A model generated the notes under the pieces. It saw only the letters and a program-made list of their open reading frames with translations. It was not told where the DNA came from and searched no databases. DNA of 64,000 nucleotides. Origin: JAIOZK01 sp964468645. Lineage in GTDB: Bacteria; Bacteroidota; Bacteroidia; Bacteroidales; JAIOZK01. The position numbers were made by a program, and so were the translations under genes. Positions 45,220 through 53,769 of the stretch are shown in pieces. Location: NCBI GenBank assembly GCA_964468645.1, contig CAYXUU010000024.1, forward strand, positions 22,689 to 86,688. Direction: 5' to 3'. Numbering within the stretch: the first letter of the stretch is position 1; every line of letters starts with the position of its first letter.

Positions 45220-45232
45220 AATGACGATATAA

Positions 45233-46315
45233 ATGGGTGAATTAAAATTAATGAAAGGTAATGAGGCGATAGGGGAAGCTGCCATAAGAGCTGGAGTGGA
45301 TGCCTATTTTGGATATCCGATAACACCACAATCGGAAGTGATCGAATATCTTGCTGCTGAAAAACCTTACGAGCGTACCGGTATGGTGGTTTTACAGGCT
45401 GAAAGCGAGGTAGCCTCCATCAATATGATCTATGGAGCAGCCGGGACAGGGAAAAAATGTATGTCATCCTCATCAAGCCCAGGCATTTCACTGATGATGG
45501 AAGGGGTTTCATATATGGCAGGTGCAGAATTGCCCTGTGTACTATTGAATGTTGTTCGTGGAGGCCCGGGTTTAGGTACTATACAACCATCCCAGGCTGA
45601 TTACTTCCAGGCAACCAAGGGTGGTGGGCACGGCGATTATTACATGATCGTTCTGGCGCCGGCATCGGTTCAGGAAATGTCAGACTTTGTTTCAGAATCA
45701 TTCGACCTGGCATTCAAATACAGAAATCCCGTGTTGATACTGTCGGATGGCGTAATTGGCCAGATGATGGAAAAAGTTGAACTCAAGGACACTGTTCCAA
45801 GATGGACAGAAGAAGAGATCATCGAAAAATGTCCATGGGCAACAACCGGAAAACCTGAAACAAGGGAAAGAAATATTATCACTTCACTTGACCTTGATCC
45901 TGCACGCCAGGAAAGGCACAATATTAAACTACAGGCAAAGTACAGGGAGATCGAAAAAAACGAAGTGCGTTATGAAAAGATACAATGCGATGATGCAGAA
46001 TACCTTTTCATCGCCTATGGCTCCAGTGCACGGATCGCACAGAAAACTGTTCAGCTGGCAAGGGAAAAAGGATATAAAGTCGGGCTTCTAAGGCCTATAA
46101 CACTTTATCCCTATCCTTATGCTGCTATAAAAGAAATGCTTGGCCAGCTGAAAGGAATACTAACACTTGAGCTAAGTGCAGGCCAAATGGTGGAAGACGT
46201 CAGACTGGCCGTTGAAGGCAGAGTTCCTGTTGAGCATTATGGACGTATGGGTGGTATTATATACACACCTTCTGAAATTGTGGAAATCCTCGAAAATAAA
46301 TTAATCGGAGTTTAG
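45233..46315 (+). CDS. korA: 2-oxoacid:ferredoxin oxidoreductase, alpha subunit
   Basis: 360 residues. N-terminal GNEAIGEAAIRAGVDAYFGYPITPQSE is the pyrimidine-domain signature of KorA/VorB, and VVRGGPGLGTIQPSQADYFQ plus GRMGGIIYTPSEI complete the family. Together with the beta subunit it oxidatively decarboxylates a 2-oxoacid to acyl-CoA and CO2, reducing ferredoxin. The acyl-CoA can feed the ADP-forming acyl-CoA synthetase at about 20 kb. The beta gene follows after 3 bases. Confidence 0.92.
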   Translation: MGELKLMKGNEAIGEAAIRAGVDAYFGYPITPQSEVIEYLAAEKPYERTGMVVLQAESEVASINMIYGAAGTGKKCMSSSSSPGISLMMEGVSYMAGAELPCVLLNVVRGGPGLGTIQPSQADYFQATKGGGHGDYYMIVLAPASVQEMSDFVSESFDLAFKYRNPVLILSDGVIGQMMEKVELKDTVPRWTEEEIIEKCPWATTGKPETRERNIITSLDLDPARQERHNIKLQAKYREIEKNEVRYEKIQCDDAEYLFIAYGSSARIAQKTVQLAREKGYKVGLLRPITLYPYPYAAIKEMLGQLKGILTLELSAGQMVEDVRLAVEGRVPVEHYGRMGGIIYTPSEIVEILENKLIGV

Positions 46316-46318
46316 AAC

Positions 46319-47110
46319 ATGAAAGAAGAAATTGTAATCAGCGATATTATCAGTGACGAAAATCTGGTTTATAAGAAAACCAGTTTAATGACAGAAAAGA
46401 TCCTGAGTTATTGCCCGGGCTGTGGCCATGGTACTACTCACAGGGCATTAATGGAAGTTTTCGATGAACTGGGAATACAAAAAGATGTAATTGGTATTGC
46501 CCCGGTTGGATGTTCAGTACTGGCTTATGAGTTTATGAATATCGACATGCAGCAGGCAGCCCATGGCAGAGCGCCTGCACTGGCAACCGGGATCAAACGT
46601 TGCTGGCCTGGCAAAATCGTATTTACATACCAGGGTGATGGTGACCTTGCTGCTATCGGAACTGCAGAAACAATCCATGCATGTAACCGTGGTGAGAACA
46701 TACTGATCGTTTTCGTCAATAACGGAATCTATGGAATGACTGGTGGCCAGATGGCGCCTACTACTTTACCGGGTATGAAATCATCAACATCACCATATGG
46801 TAGGGATGTTCATGCTATGGGTAATCCCTTAAAAATTACAGAACTAGTTGCACAACTACCAGGTACATATTATGTTACACGACAGGCAGTGCATACTCCC
46901 GCTGGTGTTAGAAAGACCAAGAAGGCCTTCAGAAATGCCATTAAAAACCAGATGGAACGCAAGGGAGGGCTGAACTTTATTGAGGTAGTATCAAACTGTA
47001 ACTCGGGCTGGAAGATGACCCCAACAGATTCTAATATATGGATGGAAGAAAATATGTTTCCTTTCTATCCGCTGGGTGATATTAAGGTGAATGGGGAAAT
47101 TGTTAAATAG
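46319..47110 (+). CDS. korB: 2-oxoacid:ferredoxin oxidoreductase, beta subunit (TPP-binding)
   Basis: 263 residues. SYCPGCGHGTTHR is the beta-subunit start; TYQGDGDLAAIGTAE is the TPP/Mg2+ motif (GDGD) and NNGIYGMTGGQMAPTT follows it. APVGCSVLAYEFMN is also conserved. It carries the thiamine diphosphate and a cluster-linked Cys in the family. Cytoplasmic, in complex with the alpha, gamma and ferredoxin subunits. Confidence 0.93.
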   Translation: MKEEIVISDIISDENLVYKKTSLMTEKILSYCPGCGHGTTHRALMEVFDELGIQKDVIGIAPVGCSVLAYEFMNIDMQQAAHGRAPALATGIKRCWPGKIVFTYQGDGDLAAIGTAETIHACNRGENILIVFVNNGIYGMTGGQMAPTTLPGMKSSTSPYGRDVHAMGNPLKITELVAQLPGTYYVTRQAVHTPAGVRKTKKAFRNAIKNQMERKGGLNFIEVVSNCNSGWKMTPTDSNIWMEENMFPFYPLGDIKVNGEIVK

Positions 47111-47200
47111 AAGCTGGAGGCTGGAAACTGGATGCTGGAAGCGGAAAAATAACCATGTGACCATCACTTAACCTGCAACCTGCAGCATGTAACCTGAAAC
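47108..47200. repeat. Low-complexity GGCTGGAAACTGGA / AACCTGCAAC tract inside the operon
   Basis: CTGGAGGCTGGAAACTGGATGCTGG, then CAACCTGCAGCATGTAACCTG words. It occupies most of the 149-base gap between the beta and gamma genes, an unusually long gap for this operon. Confidence 0.7.
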
Positions 47201-47259
47201 AGTTCAATACAATTATTAACTGACAATATAAATAAGATACTTAAGTAATAAACAATAAA

Positions 47260-47814
47260 ATGACTGAAGAAATAATCATAGCAGGTTTTGGCGGACAGGG
47301 CGTATTATCCATGGGTAAGATACTCTCCTACTCTGGTATTATGCAGGGACAGGAAGTTAGCTGGATGCCATCCTATGGTCCGGAAATGCGTGGTGGAACC
47401 GCAAACGTTACTGTAATTGTTAGCGATGAAAGGGTAAGTTCCCCGATTCTGAATGAATTTGACACTGCGATAATCTTGAACCAGCAATCTATGGATAAAT
47501 TCGAAAGCATGGTTAAACCTGGTGGTTACCTACTATATGATCCTAACGGGATTACAAAACATCCCGAAAGGACAGATATCAATATATACAAGATAAGTGG
47601 CGCCAGGCTGGCTTCCGAAATGGGAAATACCAAGGTATTCAATATGGTGGTTCTTGGTGCATACCTTAAAATGCGTCCTATCCTTGAATATAAAAATGTG
47701 GTCGAAGGTTTGAAAAAATCCCTGCCTGAAAGATATCACAAGCTTATTCCGCTTAATGAAGAAGCAATCACAATGGGGCTTGAGAACCTTGAGGAGGTTC
47801 ACAGGCTGAATTAG
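47260..47814 (+). CDS. korC: 2-oxoacid:ferredoxin oxidoreductase, gamma subunit
   Basis: 184 residues. IIAGFGGQGVLSMGKIL and MPSYGPEMRGGTANVTV are the gamma-subunit signatures (GxGGQG, YGPExRGG). It completes the alpha-beta-gamma-delta enzyme. The distance from the beta gene is increased by a repeat tract, so it may depend on read-through; no separate promoter is obvious. Confidence 0.92.
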   Translation: MTEEIIIAGFGGQGVLSMGKILSYSGIMQGQEVSWMPSYGPEMRGGTANVTVIVSDERVSSPILNEFDTAIILNQQSMDKFESMVKPGGYLLYDPNGITKHPERTDINIYKISGARLASEMGNTKVFNMVVLGAYLKMRPILEYKNVVEGLKKSLPERYHKLIPLNEEAITMGLENLEEVHRLN

Positions 47815-47949
47815 TTTATTGTTCTGAGTTTTGAGTCCGAAGTCCAGGATTGATAAATTGGTAAGGGATACAAACCCTGACGGAGGAAGGGATGGAAACC
47901 CTGATTTGAGTGATTTGTGCGGGAAGTTTAATTTCATAAAATACACCAA

Positions 47950-48531
47950 ATGATCAATACGGATAAGATAATAGAACAGATCAGATCTGGAAATCTTGAT
48001 TTCTGCCAATCGAATGATAATACATACTTCAAGCTGCATATGGAACAGCAGTCACCTGCCATTACCATGGTTTCATGTTCAGATTCAAGGGTACAAAGTA
48101 ATGCGTTAATTGCTGATGCGGTAAATAAAGTATTTACTATAAGGAATATCGGAAACCAGATATCAAGTGTTGAGGGTTCGGTTGATTACGGTATATATCA
48201 CCTGAAAACACCGGTATTATTAATTGTTGGCCATTCCGAATGTGGAGCCGTAAAAGCCTGGCACAATGGCTATACAGATGAACCTGTAACCATACAACGG
48301 GAACTTGATAGATTATCCCCTGCCTTTACCGATGAAGATGATCGAACCGGAATTGTTAAGAGTATCATGAATAACCTGGAATACCAAGTTCAGGTAGCCA
48401 TGTCGAAGTATGCCGATCTGGTAACTGATGGCACACTTACTATTGTTGGTGCTTATTACGATTTTGCAAATGACCTGGGCAATGGATACGGGAAATTGAA
48501 TATCATCACTATCAATGGTAAAGTGCAATAA
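47950..48531 (+). CDS. Beta-class carbonic anhydrase
   Basis: 193 residues. Zinc ligands and the Asp-Arg dyad are in MVSCSDSRVQ and VGHSECGAVKAW (Cys, His, Cys), with FTIRNIGNQ following the first. This is the beta-CA fold in its 'open' C-D-S-R form. It interconverts CO2 and bicarbonate, useful next to a decarboxylating ferredoxin oxidoreductase. It follows korC by 135 bases containing short GGGAtxxAAACCCTG words and no clear promoter. Confidence 0.92.
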   Translation: MINTDKIIEQIRSGNLDFCQSNDNTYFKLHMEQQSPAITMVSCSDSRVQSNALIADAVNKVFTIRNIGNQISSVEGSVDYGIYHLKTPVLLIVGHSECGAVKAWHNGYTDEPVTIQRELDRLSPAFTDEDDRTGIVKSIMNNLEYQVQVAMSKYADLVTDGTLTIVGAYYDFANDLGNGYGKLNIITINGKVQ

Positions 48532-48636
48532 TAATGGAACGCTGGTTTTTATGATTGCTTTTGATCTTCGCAGATCTAATCCTAAAAAATCATAATAATC
48601 AAAATAATCTGCGTTCTATTTCTTTAACAGAACTGT

Positions 48637-48783
48637 ATGCATTCTCCAGATATTTCCACAACAGAATTATTGGAATTTCTCGAATCCAAATACCTCCAGT
48701 ACAACCATCCTGATTTCATAGAAACCGATCCGGTGAAATATGATTATGCACTGTTTGGCCTGGGTATTTTTGAGAAATTCTGA
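48637..48783 (+). pseudogene. Remnant of a TIGR02757/DUF2400 gene
   Basis: 48 codons: LLEFLESKYLQYNHPDFIETDP matches the N terminus of TIGR02757 (DUF2400) proteins, usually about 250 residues, then diverges and stops within 20 codons. It sits just before the promoter of the K+ channel gene. The homology claim is from memory of the conserved 'YNHPDFIETDP' start. Confidence 0.45.
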
Positions 48784-48802
48784 ATTTTCTTAACTTTAGC
48801 CG

Positions 48803-49615
48803 GTGAAACAAAAGTTTAACTGGAAAAAAAGACTTAACAAAATTATCTTCGGTTCTGATACAAAGGCTGGAAGGTTGTTTGACATCATCCTTCTTGTCTC
48901 TATCATTCTCAGTGTTATTGTTGTTTTTTACGATAGTGTTGAATCCATACATAAACAGTTTGGCAAAACACTTTATATCGCAGAATGGTTCTTCACTGTA
49001 TTATTCACAGTTGAATATATTTTGAGGATTATTACAAGCAAGAAAAAGTGGCGGTATATCTTCAGTTTTTACGGGATTATCGATTTTCTTTCAATCATCC
49101 CAACATATCTCAGCCTTTTATTTACTGGTACCCAGTTTCTGCTTGTCATCAGGATACTTCGTTTATTACGCGTTTTCAGGATATTGAAACTGGACAGGTT
49201 TATCGGGGCATCGCGTTACCTGCTTACATCACTCAGATCGAGCAGGCATAAAATCATTATATTCCTTTCGGTCATTATGACGATTGTTGTCATTATGGGT
49301 GCCCTGATGTACCTGATCGAAGGACCTGAATATGGATTTGATAATATACCCAGAAGTATTTACTGGGCAATAGTTACATTAACAACAGTTGGATATGGTG
49401 ACATTGCTCCACAAACCTTCTGGGGTCAGGCCATAGCATCACTGGTGATGATACTGGGCTATTCAATTATTGCCGTTCCAACCGGGATTATAACTGCTGA
49501 GATGACCAGGGCCAGAGATCATGCCAGGCCCACACATGAATGTAAAAAATGTAAGAGTAAGGATCATGATGCGAATGCAAAATACTGCAAACAATGTGGG
49601 GAAAAACTTGGCTGA
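48803..49615 (+). CDS. Voltage-gated K+ channel with C-terminal zinc ribbon
   Basis: 270 residues, GTG start. Six membrane segments with an S4-like helix (LLVIRILRLLRVFRILKLDRF, regular Arg spacing), then a pore with the selectivity filter TLTTVGYGDIAP (about 192-203). After S6 a cytoplasmic tail ends in HECKKCKSKDHDANAKYCKQCG, a zinc-ribbon-like CxxC...CxxC. Kv-like tetrameric channel in the inner membrane; the zinc ribbon is not typical and could mediate tetramer contacts or sensing. TAACTTTA at about 48791 is a near-consensus -7 box directly before the start. Confidence 0.9.
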   Translation: MKQKFNWKKRLNKIIFGSDTKAGRLFDIILLVSIILSVIVVFYDSVESIHKQFGKTLYIAEWFFTVLFTVEYILRIITSKKKWRYIFSFYGIIDFLSIIPTYLSLLFTGTQFLLVIRILRLLRVFRILKLDRFIGASRYLLTSLRSSRHKIIIFLSVIMTIVVIMGALMYLIEGPEYGFDNIPRSIYWAIVTLTTVGYGDIAPQTFWGQAIASLVMILGYSIIAVPTGIITAEMTRARDHARPTHECKKCKSKDHDANAKYCKQCGEKLG

Positions 49616-49756
49616 TTAATTTTTTCACACAGTTTCTATGTAATTATTAACTTATAAATTCGACAAAACAACCATATCATTCGATGAAATGCATGATTGA
49701 CTTAATATGTTGAATGTTTCATAAGATTCACCGGTACTGGTTCTTAACATATGGTT

Positions 49757-49790
49757 TAAGGTTGAGGGTTGAGGGTGGGAGAAAGGATGC
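49757..49790. repeat. Short GGTTGAGGGTTGAGGG tract
   Basis: Two or three units of the GGTTGAG word seen in other gaps. Nothing else was recognised in the 295-base space before the desaturase. Confidence 0.55.
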
Positions 49791-49910
49791 TGAATGTTAG
49801 TGTTTTTATGGATAAAGTTGGCAAGGTAATGTAAATGATTACCTTTATAGTATCTAAAAACAGGACTCAGAAAGACCGTAGTTTTCGCTTTATTCCTTAA
49901 ATAATTGATC

Positions 49911-50912
49911 ATGGAAAACAAAACCAGAAATGAAAAGGATTGGGCAAACTGGACGAAGATCATAAGTAATTATAACAAACCGGGGCTTGCCAAAAGCTGG
50001 TGGCAATTGATCAACTCATTTGTTCCCTATATAGGTTTATGGGTATTGATGATCTATACCCTACAGATTTCTTACTGGATAACACTGGGGATATCAATCA
50101 TTGCAGCTGGTTTTCTTGTAAGGATATTTATTATTTTTCATGACTGTGGCCATGGTTCCTTTTTCAAATCACCCTTAACATGCAGAATTGTGGGTATCGC
50201 TACCGGCTTTATGGCTTTTACCCCCTATCATAAATGGACCCACGAACATATGTTACACCATAAAACAGTTGGCAATCTAGATAAACGGGGCAACGGAGAT
50301 GTCATGACACTGACCGTTGAAGAATATAACTGCCGTTCAACATTTGGAAAATTCTATTACCGCATGTACCGTAATCCGGTTGTTCTACTTATTGTTGCTC
50401 CATTCTTTCTTTTTTCAATACTTTTCAGGTTTCACAGGAAAGATCATACACCAATGATGAACTTATACACTCACCTGACTACCCTAGGAGTAATCATTGC
50501 CATTGTATTGATTTCTCTCCTGATTGGGTTTAAAACATTCATTTTGATTCAGGTACCTGTGCTGTTCTTTGCTTCTGTGGCAGGAGTGTGGCTGTTTTAT
50601 GTACAGCACCAGTATAAGGATGTGGTATGGGAACGTACAGAAAACTGGAATTATACCATGATTGCCATGGATGGTAGTTCCTATCTCAAACTTCCAAGAA
50701 TATTACAATGGTTTTCTGGTAATATTGGGTTTCATCATATTCATCATTTGAGCCCTAAAATACCCAATTATAACCTGGAAAAGTGCAACCGGGAGAATGC
50801 AATTTTTCAAAAAAAACCAATAAACTTTGCCGATGGAATCAAAACGGCCAGGTATCGTTTATGGGATGAGAAAAACCATAAACTTATCAGTTTCAGAGAG
50901 ATCACTGTTTAG
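49911..50912 (+). CDS. Membrane fatty-acid desaturase
   Basis: 333 residues from MENKTRNEKDW (a TTG two codons upstream is possible). The three His boxes of the diiron desaturases are present: HDCGHGS, HEHMLHH and HHIHH (in GFHHIHHLSPKIPNY). Four membrane segments surround them. It introduces double bonds into membrane acyl chains and needs oxygen and electron donors, so it points to exposure to oxygen in an otherwise anaerobic-looking metabolism. Single gene. Confidence 0.92.
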   Translation: MENKTRNEKDWANWTKIISNYNKPGLAKSWWQLINSFVPYIGLWVLMIYTLQISYWITLGISIIAAGFLVRIFIIFHDCGHGSFFKSPLTCRIVGIATGFMAFTPYHKWTHEHMLHHKTVGNLDKRGNGDVMTLTVEEYNCRSTFGKFYYRMYRNPVVLLIVAPFFLFSILFRFHRKDHTPMMNLYTHLTTLGVIIAIVLISLLIGFKTFILIQVPVLFFASVAGVWLFYVQHQYKDVVWERTENWNYTMIAMDGSSYLKLPRILQWFSGNIGFHHIHHLSPKIPNYNLEKCNRENAIFQKKPINFADGIKTARYRLWDEKNHKLISFREITV

Positions 50913-51073
50913 TTGTTGAATTATTAAAGGGACGAATTCCCCGACGAAGGAAGGGAACGTGTCGCTGTTGATTATTCCATGGCTTCATTGTTTCATGGTT
51001 TCATTGTTCAATTGCCAATTATTTTCTTCTACAATCGACAAATCGAAAACCGAACAGCGACAATCGACAATCC

Positions 51074-51799
51074 TCACCCCTCATTCCTTCCCCCGAGCAG
51101 GTTCAAAACCATATTCCTGTAGCTGCCCCCTATGGGCAACTCCCATTTATCAATTTCCACGAACCGGGAGGTGAAGGCGGTAACTTTTGACAGGTTGATG
51201 ATATAAGACCTGTGGATCCTGAGGAAATTATTTTCCGAAAGGTCTGTCTCCAGCTGGTTTAATGATAACTTGGGCAGGATATTTCCATTTAGGGTTACAA
51301 TCCTTACATAGTCTTTTAATCCTTCTATGTAAAGGATATCCTGAAAAAACACTTTAACATGCTTTCGGTCAGCACGGACAAAAATATGGTCTGATACAGT
51401 TTCACCAGTTGTTTCTTTAGGTTTAAGAAGTTGTTCTCCGCTATCGGCGAGTTTATAATACTTATTGATGGCTTTCATCAATCTTTCCAGGGAGATGGGC
51501 TTAAGGAGATAATCGACCACATCAAGGTCAAATGCCTCCAGCGCATACTGACGATAGGCGGTGGTCAGGATGACTTTTGGGGGACGCTGAAGGCTTTTTA
51601 CAAAACTCAAGCCTGTAACCTCAGGCATCTGTATATCAAGGAACATCAGGTCAACCTTCTTTTTCTGCAATACCTCGAAAGCCTGGAAAGAATCGCGGCA
51701 GGTTTCCACAATATCCATATCGGGGAATTTCTCCAGAAGTGCCGTCAGTGCTTCTATAGCTAAAGGTTCGTCATCAATGATTATGCATTTAGTCTTCAT
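51074..51799 (-). CDS. LytTR-type response regulator
   Basis: 241 residues. A receiver domain (KCIIIDDEPLAIEAL, phospho-Asp in VDLMFLDIQMPEVTG, then ILTTAYRQYALEAFD and YLLKPIS) is joined to a LytTR DNA-binding domain (HIFVRADRKHVKVFF, NNFLRIHRSYIINL, DKWELPIGGSY). The regulator of a two-component pair with the histidine kinase on the same strand 162 bases upstream. LytTR proteins bind direct repeats upstream of envelope or surface genes; targets here unknown. Confidence 0.94.
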   Translation of the reverse strand: MKTKCIIIDDEPLAIEALTALLEKFPDMDIVETCRDSFQAFEVLQKKKVDLMFLDIQMPEVTGLSFVKSLQRPPKVILTTAYRQYALEAFDLDVVDYLLKPISLERLMKAINKYYKLADSGEQLLKPKETTGETVSDHIFVRADRKHVKVFFQDILYIEGLKDYVRIVTLNGNILPKLSLNQLETDLSENNFLRIHRSYIINLSKVTAFTSRFVEIDKWELPIGGSYRNMVLNLLGGRNEG

Positions 51800-51835
51800 T
51801 TTTCCGATTGTTCAATTGTTGTTGTTTTTTCTACC

Positions 51836-51978
51836 TCTGTGTAACTTTGTGCTTCTTCGCGTAACTCAGTGCAATAGCTATTACAAAAAGGTTCACAAAG
51901 ATTTTTAGTAAACTATTTACTATTTCCTTAACTTCCTTAACTCACTTACCTACTCAACTACTCAACCATTCAACTCTA
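51836..51978. repeat. Interspersed CTCTGTGTAACTTTGTGC element and ACTCAACTACTCAACC tract
   Basis: The first part has the order 'TGTGTAAcTTtGTG...GTGcAATAGCTAT...TTCAC' that recurs near 53674-53755. The second part is ACTTCCTTAACTCACTTACC-type words that run into the last codons of the kinase gene. Confidence 0.6.
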
Positions 51979-53017
51979 TCCTCATCTCCACAACAAACCC
52001 CTCCACCTTATCCTGAATGTCCAACTTATATCTATCATTATATATATACTCCAATCTCTTTTTCACATTTTGCAAACCAAGCCCTTTTCCCGTACTTTGC
52101 TGCTCATTCTGCAGCCCGGGCTTTGTACTATTCGCAATAAATATACGCAGATTCTCTTTGTCAACATCCACCCTGATCTTTATCCATGCATTCTCTCTCG
52201 TTTTGCCGGCTCCATGCTTAAAGCAGTTCTCAACGAATGGGATCATTAACATTGGTGCAATTTTTTTATCAGCTATAATGCCATCGATCTCAAACTCAAC
52301 TTTAAGCCTATCACCGTACCTGACCTTCTCAAGGGCTATATACTCCTGTATTACGTGCAACTCCTTTTCGAGTGATACTTCTGCAGCATCGCTTTCGTAT
52401 AAGAGATAATCCAATATACTAGAAAGTTTCAGGATCATATCGGAAGCTTTATCTGATGTTCTTATCGTTACGCCATAAATATTATTCAAGGTATTAAAAA
52501 GGAAATGCGGATGTATCTGTGACTTCAGCATTTTTAACTCTGCTTCAAGCTTTTCTTTTGTGACCTCCTGCACAGCCTGTTGTTTTTCAATCCACAATTT
52601 GAACAGCTTTATGGCAATTGCCAGGATGATGACAAAATACATACCCACTATGAGAAAGTAAACATCGATCGTAGAAGTATCCAGTGCAGGGCCATTTCCA
52701 AATACAAACTGGAATATCATCAGAAACACGATCATGGTCTCCAGGTAAACCGATCCAAGAATAGTGTATGCTGAAAATAGGATAAACCTGAAATACTTTT
52801 TCGTCAGAAAAAATTTCGGAACAAGGCAATAGATAAAAACATAAGTAGTTCCTGCAGAAACAGGCAGAAGCAGGAGAACAAACAAAAATGTATTGTAATA
52901 GTTGCCCCTTTCATGCCCGAAAAAGAAGGTGTAGAATACAAGTACAATCGACCAGTACAATGCATGCCATACCCATCGCCATCGTTTACTGAACAATATG
53001 TCAAAACTCAGTTGCAT
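51962..53017 (-). CDS. LytS/YehU-type sensor histidine kinase
   Basis: 351 residues. Four membrane segments (about 13-33, 40-65, 75-100, 115-140), a coiled linker, then a His_kinase domain with the phosphoacceptor in SQIHPHFLFNTLNNIYGV and a HATPase part (MLMIPFVENCFKHGA, GKGLGLQNVKKRLEYIY). This family phosphorylates LytTR regulators such as the adjacent one. The C terminus overlaps a repeat tract. Confidence 0.94.
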   Translation of the reverse strand: MQLSFDILFSKRWRWVWHALYWSIVLVFYTFFFGHERGNYYNTFLFVLLLLPVSAGTTYVFIYCLVPKFFLTKKYFRFILFSAYTILGSVYLETMIVFLMIFQFVFGNGPALDTSTIDVYFLIVGMYFVIILAIAIKLFKLWIEKQQAVQEVTKEKLEAELKMLKSQIHPHFLFNTLNNIYGVTIRTSDKASDMILKLSSILDYLLYESDAAEVSLEKELHVIQEYIALEKVRYGDRLKVEFEIDGIIADKKIAPMLMIPFVENCFKHGAGKTRENAWIKIRVDVDKENLRIFIANSTKPGLQNEQQSTGKGLGLQNVKKRLEYIYNDRYKLDIQDKVEGFVVEMRIELNG

Positions 53018-53233
53018 TTAAATTTCAGGTTGGTATAAAATTAAAACTAATTTGATACATAAAATTCATATATAGATTAAATGATTAATTTCATCTGCCA
53101 GTGCCTTTAATTTATCTATTAAAAGGCCTCAGGCATCTTTTCATGATAATTGCCGACCTCAAGCCTTTACCAGTATACTATTAATAATTTGTGTAATCTG
53201 TGGCTATATCTTCGCCGTGAAATCAATAAAAGT

Positions 53234-53241
53234 TAAATTTG
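53234..53241 (+). promoter_or_regulatory. -7 element for the MotA/TolQ/ExbB-like gene
   Basis: TAAATTTG, exact match, 16 bases before the ATG. Confidence 0.55.
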
Positions 53242-53257
53242 TAAAACGGAGGTTAAT

Positions 53258-53653
53258 ATGTTTTCCAGTATTTCATTCGGACAATTCTTTTTTCACATGG
53301 GGCCTTACAGGTGGCCAATGATCTTGTTATTCCTTTTGGTTGTGATTCTGATCCTGAAAAAAGTTATCGACATATATATTGTAAAAGAATCTACCAACAA
53401 ACAATTAAAATGGGGCCTTAATGGGATTCTATTCTGGGGAAGCCTTGCATTTGCATTGGGGCTGTTTGGCCAGGTTAATGCACTCTGGCTGGCCCTGCAG
53501 GAGATCATGGTTGCTTCTGATATTTCCCCTTCTATTGTCCTGATAGGTTATTACCTGTCTTTCGTTACCACGATATTCGGATTGTTTACCGTAATCATAG
53601 CTGCCCTGGGGTGGTGGATACTGAGAGGACTTGTCAAAAGGAAATTGAATTAA
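53258..53653 (+). CDS. MotA/TolQ/ExbB-like small membrane protein
   Basis: 131 residues with three membrane segments (about 18-37, 50-72, 95-122). The last part (VLIGYYLSFVTTIFGLFTVII) has the feel of the second and third helices of MotA/TolQ/ExbB proton-channel proteins, but the cytoplasmic domain is absent. Partner ExbD/TolR is not adjacent. Such stand-alone short forms are common in Bacteroidota genomes. Function unproven. Confidence 0.65.
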   Translation: MFSSISFGQFFFHMGPYRWPMILLFLLVVILILKKVIDIYIVKESTNKQLKWGLNGILFWGSLAFALGLFGQVNALWLALQEIMVASDISPSIVLIGYYLSFVTTIFGLFTVIIAALGWWILRGLVKRKLN

Positions 53654-53673
53654 TATTATGATGTTATTTATCT

Positions 53674-53756
53674 CCGTGGTTCTCCTTTATCTCCGTGTAA
53701 ATCCGTGGAATAGCTATGAAATTATTTCACAGAGTTGCACGGAGGGACACGGAGTT
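53674..53756. repeat. Interspersed CTCCGTG/CACGGAG inverted-repeat element
   Basis: Several CTCCGTG words followed by inverted CACGGAG words, so the segment can fold. Its 'TCCGTGTAAATCCGTGGAATAGCTAT...TTTCAC' order parallels the element at 51836. Confidence 0.65.
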
Positions 53757-53769
53757 ACATGAAGGAATA

